Notes: generated from the letters alone by a model not told the origin. A stretch of 30,414 nt of DNA from an uncultured Eubacterium sp. (GCA_910577215.1 CAJTMQ010000015.1:1-30414); one strand, 5' to 3'. Counted from the first letter of the stretch, positions 7,964 through 16,755 are shown. A program made the numbers and translations.

Positions 7964-9094
7964 ATGAACTGGGAATTTAATCTGCCTGTTAAGCTTGTTT
8001 TCGGAACGGGAAAAAGACATAATATTAAAGAGTATATTGATGAAATAGGCGGCAGGTGCGGTGTACTTGTCTGCGGCGGAAGTTTTGTAAAAAATGGAAC
8101 CGCAGATGAATTTGTTAAGAATTCCTGCGGCACAATAAAGACTGTTTTCAGTAATATACGCTCTAATCCAACAACGGATAATGTTGATGAATGTGTTGCA
8201 CTTATGCGTAAAATCGGCGCTGATTTTGCAGTTGCGCTCGGAGGCGGTTCACCGATGGATTGCTGTAAGGCTGCATGTGCAATTGCAAAGGGTGATGATG
8301 TTATCCGTTCGTATCACAGTGAAGGAAAACCAATTTCTGCTGAAGAAGCAATACCTATGATTGCATTTTCAACAACAAGCGGTACTGCTTCGGAGGTTAC
8401 AAATATTTCTGTTTTAACAGATGTAGAAAAAAATTTGAAAAATCCTATGAATGATCCTGCAATGTATCCTGAAATTGCAGTTATTGATCCCGAGCTTACA
8501 TTAACTGTTCCGCCTCAGGTTACTGCTTCAACAGGTCTTGATGTTTTAAGCCACGCAGTTGAAAGCTATTGGAGTACACTCAACCAGCCGATTTGCACAG
8601 CATGTTCGATTTACAGTGCACGTCTTGTATTTGAATGGCTTGAAAAGGCTTATAAAGAGCCGAATAATTTAGAGGCACGTGAAAAAATGGCAGAGGCAAG
8701 TATAGTTGCAGGTGTTGCTTTCAGTCATCCGAGAACAACAGGAAGCCATGCCTGTTCGTTTCCGCTTACAAATATTTATGGTGTACCCCACGGCGAGGCT
8801 TGTGCATTCACGCTTGATTATTTTATAAAATTCAATGCAGACAATGCCGACGGTGACGGCAGGATAACAGCATTTGCAAGGGAATGCGGTTTTGCTTCAC
8901 CTTATGCAATGGCAGATGAAATATCTGCAATGAAAAAGAGAATGGGAATGAAGTTGAGGCTTTCCGAAATAGGCTGCACAACCGATGAGCAGATAAGGGA
9001 GCTTGCCGAAAAGAGTATGTCTATGCTGATGAAAAGAAATCCGGTTGCACTCACAAAAGAAAATATTTGTGAAATGTATAAAAAATTAAAATAA
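7964..9094 (+). CDS. Iron-containing alcohol dehydrogenase
   Basis: Group III (iron-type) alcohol dehydrogenase of 376 residues that would reduce an aldehyde or ketone with NAD(P)H. The nucleotide-binding GGGSPMD loop is at 93-99. Metal ligands are D193 and H197 in TGLDVLSHAVE, H262 in GSHACSF and H276 in PHGEA. Most family members have a second His four residues after the third ligand (HxxxH); here it is F266. Aromatic residues at this site occur, as I recall, in phosphonoacetaldehyde-reductase-like members, but no phosphonate gene is present. I chose the ATG at 7964 because AAGGAG lies seven bases upstream; a longer GTG start would lie inside the promoter. It heads an operon with tarI and tarJ, pointing to a role in making a polyol or other activated building block. 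Confidence 0.85.
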   Translation: MNWEFNLPVKLVFGTGKRHNIKEYIDEIGGRCGVLVCGGSFVKNGTADEFVKNSCGTIKTVFSNIRSNPTTDNVDECVALMRKIGADFAVALGGGSPMDCCKAACAIAKGDDVIRSYHSEGKPISAEEAIPMIAFSTTSGTASEVTNISVLTDVEKNLKNPMNDPAMYPEIAVIDPELTLTVPPQVTASTGLDVLSHAVESYWSTLNQPICTACSIYSARLVFEWLEKAYKEPNNLEAREKMAEASIVAGVAFSHPRTTGSHACSFPLTNIYGVPHGEACAFTLDYFIKFNADNADGDGRITAFARECGFASPYAMADEISAMKKRMGMKLRLSEIGCTTDEQIRELAEKSMSMLMKRNPVALTKENICEMYKKLK

Positions 9095-9158
9095 AGTCTG
9101 CAAAAAAGTGTAAATTCATGTAATAATGCAGTATAAATAATTTTGAAAGGAATTTATT

Positions 9159-9866
9159 ATGGTTTACGGAGTAATTCTTGCCGGCGGAGTCGGTTCACGT
9201 ATGGGGGGCGAAAAGCCTAAGCAGTATTTAACTGTTAAGAACAAACCTATTATTATTTACACAATTGAAAAATTTTTTACCTGCCCTGAATTTGAGAAGG
9301 TAATAGTTTTATGCCCTGAACAGTGGGTTGAGCATACAAAAAATCTTATTAAAAAATATATTTCTCCTGCTTTGAAGAAGGTTGTAGTTATTGAGGGCGG
9401 CAGTACAAGAAATGAAACAATAATGAATGCGGTTGATTACATTGAAGCTGAGGGTAATCTTGATAAAGATACCATTATTGTTACGCACGATTCTGTAAGA
9501 CCGTTTGTTACCCACAGAATCATAGAGGAAAATATTTCGGTGTGTAGAAAATTCGGTGCCTGTGATACCGTTATTCCTGCAACGGATACTATTGTTGAAG
9601 CTGCAAACGGTAAAGAAATAAGTGATATTCCCGACCGAAGCATTATGTATCAGGGTCAGACACCGCAGTCTTTTAAGGCAATGAAGCTGAAAGAAGTATA
9701 CAATTCTTTAACGGAAGAAGAAAAAAATATTTTAACGGATGCAGCAAAAATCCTTGTGCTTAAGGGTGAAAAGGTTGCACTTGTTGCGGGCGAAACCTTT
9801 AATATTAAAATTACCTATCCATATGATTTGAAAATTGCAAAATCCTTGCTGGAGGATGAAGAATGA
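9159..9866 (+). CDS. tarI: D-ribitol-5-phosphate cytidylyltransferase (TarI-like)
   Basis: IspD/TarI-family nucleotidyltransferase, 235 residues, expected to join CTP and a polyol phosphate, most likely ribitol 5-phosphate, into CDP-ribitol. The CTP-binding signature LAGGVGSRMG with PKQYL is at 7-24. The THDSVRPFV segment near 109-117 and the GQTPQ segment in the second half are the usual family signatures. IspD for isoprenoids has the same fold. TarI is preferred because the next gene, overlapping by four bases, is TarJ-like, and because surface-polysaccharide genes follow. The start is supported by AAAGGAA. The 64 bases before it show no clear terminator, so it is probably cotranscribed with the dehydrogenase. 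Confidence 0.85.
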   Translation: MVYGVILAGGVGSRMGGEKPKQYLTVKNKPIIIYTIEKFFTCPEFEKVIVLCPEQWVEHTKNLIKKYISPALKKVVVIEGGSTRNETIMNAVDYIEAEGNLDKDTIIVTHDSVRPFVTHRIIEENISVCRKFGACDTVIPATDTIVEAANGKEISDIPDRSIMYQGQTPQSFKAMKLKEVYNSLTEEEKNILTDAAKILVLKGEKVALVAGETFNIKITYPYDLKIAKSLLEDEE

Positions 9867-10888
9867 TAAATACAGTTTATCGCCTTGCGGCAACAAGACG
9901 TTTTGAAATAGCTTTTGAAGATATTGAGCTTTTCGGTGAAAATGCTGTTGTACGTCCTACCCATCTTTCTATCTGTAATGCGGATATGCGGTATTATCTC
10001 GGAACAAGAGATCCGAAGGTTATGGCAGAGAAGCTGCCGATGGCACTTATTCACGAGGGCGTGGGAGAGGTTGTTTTTGACCCCACCGAAACATTTAAAA
10101 CAGGTGATAAAGTTGTTATGGTGCCGAATATGGCGGTTGAAGGAAATGAATTTATAGCGGAAAATTATCTTCGTTCATCAAAATTCTGCGGCTCCACAAT
10201 GGATGGATTTCTGCAGGAATATGTAAGTATTTCTCCGAAAAGGCTTGTGCTTCTGCCAAAAAATATGAATATGAATGTTGCGGCATTTACGGAAATTGTT
10301 TCGGTTTCCGTTCATGCTATTTCACGCTTTGATAAAATCGCCCATTCCTGCCGCCGTCGAATCGGTGTTTGGGGTGATGGTAATTTAGGTTATATAACGT
10401 CATTGTTTATAAAGAAAATGTTTCCCGAAGCAGAGGTTTATATTTTCGGAACCTCATACGAAAAGCTTTCTGATTTTACTTTTGCAGACGGTGTTTTTCT
10501 TGTGAATGATATTCCTGAAGGTTTCTGGGTTGATCATGCTTTTGAATGTGTCGGAGGGAATGGCAGTCCTGTTGCGATTGAACAGATTATTGCAACTGTT
10601 TTGCCGGAAGCAACGGTTTCCATTTTAGGTGTTTCGGAATATCCTGTTCCCGTAAACACAAGAATGATTCTTGAAAAAGGGCTTCGCTTTTTCGGCTCTT
10701 CAAGAAGCGGTGTTAAGGACTTTCAAAAAACTGTTGAAATGTATGATAAGCATCCGGAAATCATAGATTATCTGGGAAACATTATCAGCTCGGTAAATAC
10801 GGTTCGTAACGTTGCAGATATAAAAGCTGCGTTTGAGAAAGATACCCGGAAGGCCTTTGGAAAAACAATTATGAAATGGGAAGAATGA
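9863..10888 (+). CDS. tarJ: Ribulose-5-phosphate reductase (TarJ-like)
   Basis: Zinc-type medium-chain dehydrogenase of 341 residues, the size of TarJ. TarJ reduces D-ribulose 5-phosphate to D-ribitol 5-phosphate with NADPH, the substrate of TarI. Catalytic zinc residues are C38 (SICNADMRYY) and H64-E65 (LIHEGVGE). A Rossmann motif, GVWGDGNLGY, follows in the second half. The four-cysteine structural zinc lobe of classical alcohol dehydrogenases is absent, as in TarJ. Its ATG overlaps the tarI stop (ATGA), with GGAGG seven bases upstream, showing coupled translation. No CDP-ribitol polymerase (TarL/TagF type) lies in the window, so the polymer user must be elsewhere or differ. Confidence 0.83.
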   Translation: MINTVYRLAATRRFEIAFEDIELFGENAVVRPTHLSICNADMRYYLGTRDPKVMAEKLPMALIHEGVGEVVFDPTETFKTGDKVVMVPNMAVEGNEFIAENYLRSSKFCGSTMDGFLQEYVSISPKRLVLLPKNMNMNVAAFTEIVSVSVHAISRFDKIAHSCRRRIGVWGDGNLGYITSLFIKKMFPEAEVYIFGTSYEKLSDFTFADGVFLVNDIPEGFWVDHAFECVGGNGSPVAIEQIIATVLPEATVSILGVSEYPVPVNTRMILEKGLRFFGSSRSGVKDFQKTVEMYDKHPEIIDYLGNIISSVNTVRNVADIKAAFEKDTRKAFGKTIMKWEE

Positions 10889-10896
10889 TTTATTGC

Positions 10897-10925
10897 AGAG
10901 GGCGAACATCGTTCGCCCTCTTTTT
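10897..10925 (+). terminator. Terminator of the ADH-tarI-tarJ operon
   Basis: An 11-bp perfect stem (AGAGGGCGAAC/GTTCGCCCTCT) with a 3-base loop runs into TTTTT, nine bases after the tarJ stop. Confidence 0.9.
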
Positions 10926-10946
10926 ATGGGAAGCAATATAAAAATA

Positions 10947-10972
10947 AAAAGGAGAGCCAATGCTCTCCTTTT
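10947..10972 (-). terminator. Terminator of the sugar kinase gene
   Basis: An 11-bp stem (AAAAGGAGAGC/GCTCTCCTTTT) with a 4-base loop is followed on the minus strand by a T-rich run. It lies 14 bases beyond the kinase stop codon. Confidence 0.85.
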
Positions 10973-10985
10973 ATAATACAAAATT

Positions 10986-12158
10986 CTATAATTCAACACC
11001 GTCTGCCGTTTTGCAGAAATGAATTGAGAATTCTTTTTCATATTGCGGATATACCTTTAAATATTCTTCTCTGAGAAATTGTGAAATCTGTTCCTTTTTT
11101 GATGGATTGATAAGTGCAATTGAGGAACCGTTAAAGCCTGCTCCGCTGAAGCGTCCACCGTAAACACCATCGCATTTAAGCATTATTTCATAAAGTGTTT
11201 TAAGCTCGGGGGAACCTGTTTCCCAATTATAAATTGAGCTATAGCCGGATTCAAACATTATTTTTCCGAATTCTTCTATATTTCCGTTTTCCCATGCTTT
11301 TGCACCGCGCTGAACACGCAAAAACTCGCCATAAAAATGCTCTGCCCTTCTTCGCCATGCGGCAGGAATTTTGTCTTTATGCTCATCAAAAACCTCTTTG
11401 GGAACATCGCGCATATAGGAATCCTTAAAGCTGCCGTAAGGAATATCGGCAAATGCTCTCAAGGCGAATGCTGCAGCCTTGGCTTCATCAACTCTGGAGT
11501 TAAATGCGGTGTTTGCAAGCTTTCTTTCCTTGCCTGAGAATATAACTGCAAATTCATATGAGGGCATATCTGTGCTTGTAGGAATAAGCTTATAGCTGTC
11601 ATCAAGCGTATCAAGAAAAAGCAGATGGTCCTTTTTTGAGTAAACCTCACAGCTCTGGTCCATTTTGCCGACATTCATTTCAAGGTAGTCATGTTCAGCA
11701 TAAAGTGCAAAATCAATAACTTCAGCTTTTGTCAGTTTAATATTATTGATTTTTGCTATAGCGGTAATATAGGATATAAGCACAGCAGCTGATGAGGAAA
11801 GTCCGCCAACAGGCAAATCACCGTAAATAAATCCTATAAGACCTTTATCAATTTTAAACATTCTTTTTAAAGACACAAATGCAGCCTTTGCAAAATCACC
11901 CCATTCATAGCTTCTTTGCGGAAGCTCGTAAACAGAGAATTCGGTTGCTCCTTCAAAGTTGCCGCTGTAAATTTTAACGCTGCCGTCATTTGTAGGCAGA
12001 AATTTTATTTCAACGCCGTGATTTATTGCAAAGCCCGAGATAAGCCCGTGCTGATAATCCGAATGAGCACCTACGGGAGCAATTCTGTAAGGACAGTATG
12101 CGGAAAGAGGCTCTTCTGAAGTATTAAATGCTTTTTTAAATTCTTTAGTAATATCCAT
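10986..12158 (-). CDS. GHMP sugar-1-kinase, galacturonokinase-like
   Basis: GHMP-family sugar kinase of 390 residues with all core motifs. The sugar-binding box CPYRIAPVGAHSDYQHG is at 22-38, the ATP loop LPVGGLSSSAA at 115-125, and the catalytic Asp167 lies in GKMDQSC. The third motif is GGRFSGAGFNGSS. In galactokinases the sugar box reads GRVNLIGEHTDY and its Glu contacts the sugar. Here the box reads G-A-H-S-D-Y, so the Glu is Ala31. From memory the plant galacturonokinase box reads PYRICPLGAHIDHQGG, which this matches better. I therefore favour D-galacturonate (or a related sugar) over galactose, by inference. The start is the ATG at 12158, because GGTGA lies five bases before it and nothing precedes the ATG at 12170. 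It is a single-gene unit. Confidence 0.78.
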   Translation of the reverse strand: MDITKEFKKAFNTSEEPLSAYCPYRIAPVGAHSDYQHGLISGFAINHGVEIKFLPTNDGSVKIYSGNFEGATEFSVYELPQRSYEWGDFAKAAFVSLKRMFKIDKGLIGFIYGDLPVGGLSSSAAVLISYITAIAKINNIKLTKAEVIDFALYAEHDYLEMNVGKMDQSCEVYSKKDHLLFLDTLDDSYKLIPTSTDMPSYEFAVIFSGKERKLANTAFNSRVDEAKAAAFALRAFADIPYGSFKDSYMRDVPKEVFDEHKDKIPAAWRRRAEHFYGEFLRVQRGAKAWENGNIEEFGKIMFESGYSSIYNWETGSPELKTLYEIMLKCDGVYGGRFSGAGFNGSSIALINPSKKEQISQFLREEYLKVYPQYEKEFSIHFCKTADGVEL

Positions 12159-12202
12159 TGCTTTCACCATAAATTTTATTGCATTTACAAAATGCTACAT
12201 AA

Positions 12203-12231
12203 ATATTAACATAAATATCAGGATATATCAA
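12203..12231 (-). promoter_or_regulatory. Promoter for the GHMP kinase gene
   Basis: On the minus strand TTGATA (12226-12231) and TAATAT (12203-12208) are 17 bases apart. A small GCATTT/AAATGC hairpin at 12181-12195 would lie at the 5' end of the transcript. Confidence 0.55.
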
Positions 12232-12278
12232 CTTTAAAAAGCAAACACCTTTGATGAAATGGTTTATAATATATTCTG

Positions 12279-12307
12279 TTGACAGTAGTTGTATTATAAT
12301 ATATAAT
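12279..12307 (+). promoter_or_regulatory. Consensus promoter for the glycosyltransferase-glf operon
   Basis: TTGACA at 12279-12284 and TATAAT at 12302-12307 are exactly 17 bases apart, a perfect consensus. The predicted leader is about 33 bases and contains GGAGG. Confidence 0.85.
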
Positions 12308-12346
12308 TGTATTGGTCTATTTTTAGAAAGTAACGGAGGTGTAATA

Positions 12347-13477
12347 ATGGAAAAGATTAAAGTTTCTGTTATTATACCTGTTTATAATTCTGAAAAATAT
12401 TTAAGAGAATGTTTAGATAGTGTTGTTAATCAAACTCTAAAGGAAATAGAAATTATATGTGTTGATGACGGCTCGGCAGATAAAAGCCTTGACATTCTTG
12501 AAGAGTTTGCGAAAACGGATTCACGTATCAGAATAATCCGCCAGCAGAATCAATTTGCCGGTGCAGCAAGAAATAATGGTATGAGGGAAGCAAATGGAAA
12601 GTATTTTGCTTTCTGGGATGCAGATGATTATTTTGAGCTTAATGCACTTGAATTGCTTTATAAAAAGAGTGAAAAGGAAAATGCGGATATATGTCTTTGT
12701 GCAGCATACACCTTTAATGACGGAGAGAAGCAGAGGGTTGTTGACGAGACAATATTAAAAAAGCGTTTTCTTCCGCAGGACAAGGTGTTTTCAGTTGAAA
12801 CATATCCGGAATATATTTTTAATATTGCCGCACGTGCTCCATGGAACAAAATTGTTAAGGCAGCATTTTTAAGGGAAAATAATATTGAGTTTCAGAATCT
12901 TAAAAATGCCAATGATACCTATTTTTCAATGATATGTATGTATTATGCCAAACGCATAACATATGTAACGGCACCGCTTATCAATTATAGAATAAACAAC
13001 AGCGAAAGCATTACGGGTAAAGCATCATCCAACCCGGAGTGCGGGTATCTTTCGTATGCTGCCGTTTATGATGAAATAAAGAAAAAGGGCATTTCAGACA
13101 AAGCACTTCAGAGTTTTTACAGCAGGCTTTATAACGGGCTGATCCGCAGTATTATGATACAGGGCGAGAATAACTCTATGCAGGCGGCGTATGATAAGGT
13201 TAAGCATGAAGGCTTTGCATATTTTGATATTAATAATCATTTAAACAGTGAATACTGTTATTTTAAGAGTGATTATGAAGATATGGTGTTTATTTCAGAG
13301 CATACGCTTGCGGAATTTCTTATGTTTAAATTCAGAAAAGAGAATCATGATAAGATGTTTTATAAGCAGCGTGCAGAAAAGTCATTTAAAATAAAGCTCG
13401 CAAGAAGGCTTAGCTTAATGCTTCCGCCGGGCAGCCGGCTTTATGATATTGGTAAAAAAATACTGCATTTCAGATAA
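12347..13477 (+). CDS. Family 2 glycosyltransferase
   Basis: GT-A fold, family 2 glycosyltransferase of 376 residues; it transfers a sugar from a nucleotide donor during surface polysaccharide assembly, on the cytoplasmic side of the membrane. The N-terminal catalytic domain shows SVIIPVYN (7-14), the donor-binding VDDGS (39-43) and the metal-binding DADD (91-94). The C-terminal third is divergent and ends in a basic segment. The start is the ATG at 12347, preceded by CGGAGGTG; starts further upstream would fall inside the promoter. It heads a four-gene operon with glf and two more family 2 enzymes. Its N-terminus is nearly the same as that of the fourth gene, suggesting gene duplication. Donor and acceptor are unknown. 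Confidence 0.87.
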   Translation: MEKIKVSVIIPVYNSEKYLRECLDSVVNQTLKEIEIICVDDGSADKSLDILEEFAKTDSRIRIIRQQNQFAGAARNNGMREANGKYFAFWDADDYFELNALELLYKKSEKENADICLCAAYTFNDGEKQRVVDETILKKRFLPQDKVFSVETYPEYIFNIAARAPWNKIVKAAFLRENNIEFQNLKNANDTYFSMICMYYAKRITYVTAPLINYRINNSESITGKASSNPECGYLSYAAVYDEIKKKGISDKALQSFYSRLYNGLIRSIMIQGENNSMQAAYDKVKHEGFAYFDINNHLNSEYCYFKSDYEDMVFISEHTLAEFLMFKFRKENHDKMFYKQRAEKSFKIKLARRLSLMLPPGSRLYDIGKKILHFR

Positions 13478-13490
13478 GGAAGGATAAGAA

Positions 13491-14597
13491 ATGGAAAAAA
13501 AGTATGATTATTTAATAGTGGGCAGCGGTCTTTTCGGCTCAATATTTGCTTATGAAGCAAAGAAAAGAGGTAAAAATTGCCTTATTGTTGAAAAAAGAAA
13601 TCATATTGGCGGTAATATTTACTGTGAAAATATAAATGGTATTAATGTTCACAAATATGGTGCTCATATTTTTCACACAAGCAACAGAAAGGTATGGGAT
13701 TATGTCAATCAGTTTGCCGAGTTTAATAACTATGTAAATTCTCCTGTTGCAGTCTATAAAGATGAACTGTATAACCTGCCGTTCAATATGAATACATTTT
13801 CTAAAATGTGGGGAATTAAAACTCCGGCAGAGGCTAAGGAAATTATTGAAAAGCAAAAGGCCGAGTTCAATATTGAAAATCCGCAGAATCTTGAAGAGCA
13901 GGCACTTTCCCTTATTGGTAAAGATGTTTATGAAAAGCTTGTTAAGGGGTATACGGAAAAGCAGTGGGGAAGAAGCTGTACAGAGCTTCCTGCGTCTATA
14001 ATCAGACGACTTCCTGTTCGTTATATCTATGATAACAACTACTTTAATGACCGCTGGCAGGGTATTCCGATCGGCGGATATAACCAGATAATTGAAAAAA
14101 TGCTTGATGGTATTGATGTTCTGCTTGAAACCTCTTATGCTGATTATGTTAAGGAAAATGATATTTCAGGTATGAAGGTTGTTTATACGGGAAATATTGA
14201 TGAATATTTTGATTATAAACTTGGTGCACTTCAGTACAGAACCGTTCGCTTTGAAACAGAGGTTATGCCTGATGTGGATAATTATCAGGGCAATGCTGTT
14301 GTGAATTATACAGAGCGTGAAGTTCCCTACACAAGAATTATTGAGCATAAGCATTTTGAGTTCAGTGATGTTCCGGGAACAGTTATTTCAAAGGAATTTT
14401 CGTCGGAGTGGAGTGTTGGTATTGAGCCTTATTATCCTATAAATAATGAGGAAAACAATGCACTTTATAAAAAGTATGAAGTTCTTGCCGAGGAAGAGAA
14501 AAATATTATTTTCGGAGGCAGACTGGGCAAGTATCAGTATTACGATATGGACAAGGTAATTGAAGCTGCCCTCAATGCAGTTGAGAAAGAGTTTTAG
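13491..14597 (+). CDS. glf: UDP-galactopyranose mutase
   Basis: FAD-dependent enzyme that interconverts UDP-galactopyranose and UDP-galactofuranose; 368 residues, the usual bacterial length. The FAD-binding loop GSGLFG is at 11-16, the RNHIGGN turn near 37-43 and the YGAHIFHTSN substrate-site box at about 56-65. Further family motifs are EKQWGRSCTELP and IPIGGYNQII. The start is supported by AAGGAAGGA upstream. It lies 13 bases after the first glycosyltransferase and 11 before the next, so it is in the same operon. Its presence argues that at least one of the three glycosyltransferases uses UDP-galactofuranose. All key residues I know are present. Confidence 0.95.
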   Translation: MEKKYDYLIVGSGLFGSIFAYEAKKRGKNCLIVEKRNHIGGNIYCENINGINVHKYGAHIFHTSNRKVWDYVNQFAEFNNYVNSPVAVYKDELYNLPFNMNTFSKMWGIKTPAEAKEIIEKQKAEFNIENPQNLEEQALSLIGKDVYEKLVKGYTEKQWGRSCTELPASIIRRLPVRYIYDNNYFNDRWQGIPIGGYNQIIEKMLDGIDVLLETSYADYVKENDISGMKVVYTGNIDEYFDYKLGALQYRTVRFETEVMPDVDNYQGNAVVNYTEREVPYTRIIEHKHFEFSDVPGTVISKEFSSEWSVGIEPYYPINNEENNALYKKYEVLAEEEKNIIFGGRLGKYQYYDMDKVIEAALNAVEKEF

Positions 14598-14608
14598 GAG
14601 AAAAAAAT

Positions 14609-15778
14609 ATGCCAAAAGTTTCTTTAATTGTGCCAACCTATAATGTTGAGCAGTATCTTGTTGAGTGTATGGAAAGCATTACCAATCAAACACTTGAGGA
14701 TATAGAAGTAATATGTATTAATGATGGCTCAACAGATGGCAGCCTTTCAATTCTTCAAAGCTATGCGGATAAGGATAAGCGTATAATTATTGTTGACAAG
14801 GAAAACGGCGGCTACGGTATTGGTATGAATATCGGTCTTGAAATGGCAACGGGCGAATATATCGGAATAGTTGAGCCGGATGACTTCGTGCCTGTTAATA
14901 TGTTCGGCAATCTTTATGATATTGCAAAAGGGAATAACCTTGATTTTGTTAAGGCTGATTTTTACCGTTTTGAAAGAGCAACAAACGGTGATATGTTTTT
15001 AACATATAATCATCTTTCAAAAAAGGAAGAGGATTACAATGTTGTTTTCAATCCGAGTGAAACCCCTGAAGCTATCCGGTGGATAATGAACACATGGAGC
15101 GGAATTTACAAGCGAGAGTTTCTGAACAAGTGGAATATACGCCACAATGAAACACCCGGTGCATCATTTCAGGATAACGGTTTCTGGTTTCAGACCTTTG
15201 TATTTGCAACACGTGCTATGATTATTGATAAGCCTTATTATATGAACAGACGTGATAACCCCAATTCCTCTGTAAAAAATATGCAGAAGGTTTTCTGTGT
15301 TAATGTAGAATATGACCATATCAAGGATGTACTGATTGAGCATCCGGAAACTTGGAACCGCTTTAAGTCATATTATACATTAAAGCGTTTTCACAATTGT
15401 CTTACTACTCTTCGCAGAATTGATAATTCCTGCAAGCTGGATTATGTTAATCGTTTCAGTAAGGAAATGAAACGTGCATATCAGCTTGATGAAATTGATG
15501 AGGAATTGTTTACTGCTGCTGAAAGAGATAATATTAAACTGCTTATTAACCAGCCAAATATGTATTATAAGCTAAAGGCACTGCCTATGAATAACGGCAG
15601 CACAAATATTAATAATAACTTTAAGCAGGTAAAAACAGAACTTGATAAAATTAAACGCTCTCATGCATATAAAGTCGGAAAAATGATTATGTATTTTCCG
15701 TCCAAATTCAAAAGTTTTGCAAAGAGGGTTTACAGAAAGATAAACAAATACAGAAAAGGGTATGTAAAAAATGAGTGA
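14609..15778 (+). CDS. Family 2 glycosyltransferase
   Basis: GT-A family 2 glycosyltransferase of 389 residues. It shows SLIVPTYN (5-12), the donor-site INDGS (37-41) and the metal site EPDD (89-92), where the first acidic residue is Glu instead of Asp. The GGYGIGMNIG stretch (67-76) is a variant of the AGAARN loop in its neighbours. A later AsxGlyPhe-rich segment (FQDNGFWFQ) probably supplies the catalytic Asp. The C-terminus is strongly basic (about 345-385) and may bind the membrane or the polymer. Its last eight bases overlap the next gene. Acceptor and donor are unknown; galactofuranose is possible because glf is adjacent. Confidence 0.87.
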   Translation: MPKVSLIVPTYNVEQYLVECMESITNQTLEDIEVICINDGSTDGSLSILQSYADKDKRIIIVDKENGGYGIGMNIGLEMATGEYIGIVEPDDFVPVNMFGNLYDIAKGNNLDFVKADFYRFERATNGDMFLTYNHLSKKEEDYNVVFNPSETPEAIRWIMNTWSGIYKREFLNKWNIRHNETPGASFQDNGFWFQTFVFATRAMIIDKPYYMNRRDNPNSSVKNMQKVFCVNVEYDHIKDVLIEHPETWNRFKSYYTLKRFHNCLTTLRRIDNSCKLDYVNRFSKEMKRAYQLDEIDEELFTAAERDNIKLLINQPNMYYKLKALPMNNGSTNINNNFKQVKTELDKIKRSHAYKVGKMIMYFPSKFKSFAKRVYRKINKYRKGYVKNE

Positions 15779-16727
15779 TATTAAGGTTTCTGTTATAATT
15801 CCTGTTTATAATGTTGAAAAATATCTGCGTCAATGCCTGGAAAGTGTTGCGAATCAGTCGTTAAGGGAGATAGAGGTTATTTGTGTTGATGATGGTTCAA
15901 CAGACAGTTCATATCAGATTATAAGTGAATTTGCGGAAAAAGACAGCCGTTTTATCGCGGTTAAGCAGGAAAACAGTGGTGCAGGTGCGGCAAGAAACAA
16001 TGGTCTTCACCGTGCAAAAGGGAAATATATTTTATTTCTTGATTCAGATGATTTCTTTGATAAAAAAATGCTTGAAGAAGCATATGATTGTGCAGAGGAA
16101 TACAATGCGGATTTTGCTGTATTTAATTCAGATCAGTATTATGAGGATACGGACAGCTATAAGCAAGTCAGCTGGGTTGTACGCTATGCTGAGCTTCCGC
16201 CGTATCAGCCTTTCAGCAGGAGAGCAATGACTGATAATATTTTTAAGGTGTTTGTAGGTTGGGCATGGGACAAGCTTTATAACCGAGAATTTGTTCTTAA
16301 TAATAATCTTTTGTTTCAGGAACAGCGCACAAGTAATGATATGCTTTTTGTTTTCTCTGCAATTGCAATAGCAAAAAGAATTGCATATGTTGATAAAAGC
16401 AAAATTCTTGTGCATCAGAGAAGAGATGCACAAGAATCGCTTTCAAAAACAAGAGAAAAATCGTGGGATTGCTTCTACAATGCACTTTCTGCTCTCAGAG
16501 ACAGACTGAAAGCAGAGGGGATTTATGATGAAACAGAAAAGGATTACATAAATTATGCACTTCATTTCAGTCTTTGGAATTTAAATACACTTGCTCAGCC
16601 AACCTATGATAAGCTTTTTGAAAAGCTTAAAACCGACTGGTGGAAGGATCTAGGTGTTGAGGGAAAGAGCGAGGACTATTTTTATAATAAAAAAGAATAT
16701 GAGCAGTATGAAAATCTGTTCCGATAA
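15771..16727 (+). CDS. Family 2 glycosyltransferase
   Basis: GT-A family 2 glycosyltransferase of 318 residues, the last gene of the operon. It shows SVIIPVYN (7-14), the donor-site VDDGS (39-43), the AGAARNNG loop (71-78) and the metal site DSDD (91-94). The first 80 residues are very close to those of the first gene of the operon, while the C-terminal halves differ. That is the pattern of duplication followed by a change of acceptor. Translation is coupled to the previous gene by an 8-base overlap. No C-terminal membrane helix is evident. The sugar transferred is unknown. Confidence 0.87.
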   Translation: MSDIKVSVIIPVYNVEKYLRQCLESVANQSLREIEVICVDDGSTDSSYQIISEFAEKDSRFIAVKQENSGAGAARNNGLHRAKGKYILFLDSDDFFDKKMLEEAYDCAEEYNADFAVFNSDQYYEDTDSYKQVSWVVRYAELPPYQPFSRRAMTDNIFKVFVGWAWDKLYNREFVLNNNLLFQEQRTSNDMLFVFSAIAIAKRIAYVDKSKILVHQRRDAQESLSKTREKSWDCFYNALSALRDRLKAEGIYDETEKDYINYALHFSLWNLNTLAQPTYDKLFEKLKTDWWKDLGVEGKSEDYFYNKKEYEQYENLFR

Positions 16728-16755
16728 GATTTTTGTTCTTATTATCAAAAAAATC

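Noticed and set aside
7801..8133. Minus-strand open frame over the alcohol dehydrogenase promoter and start
   Set aside because: It spans two good divergent promoters and the 5' end of a firm gene. No recognisable domain or ribosome site.
12181..12195. GCATTT/AAATGC hairpin in the kinase leader considered as a riboswitch or terminator
   Set aside because: Only six AT-rich pairs and a three-base loop without a T-run; at most a 5' mRNA stabiliser.
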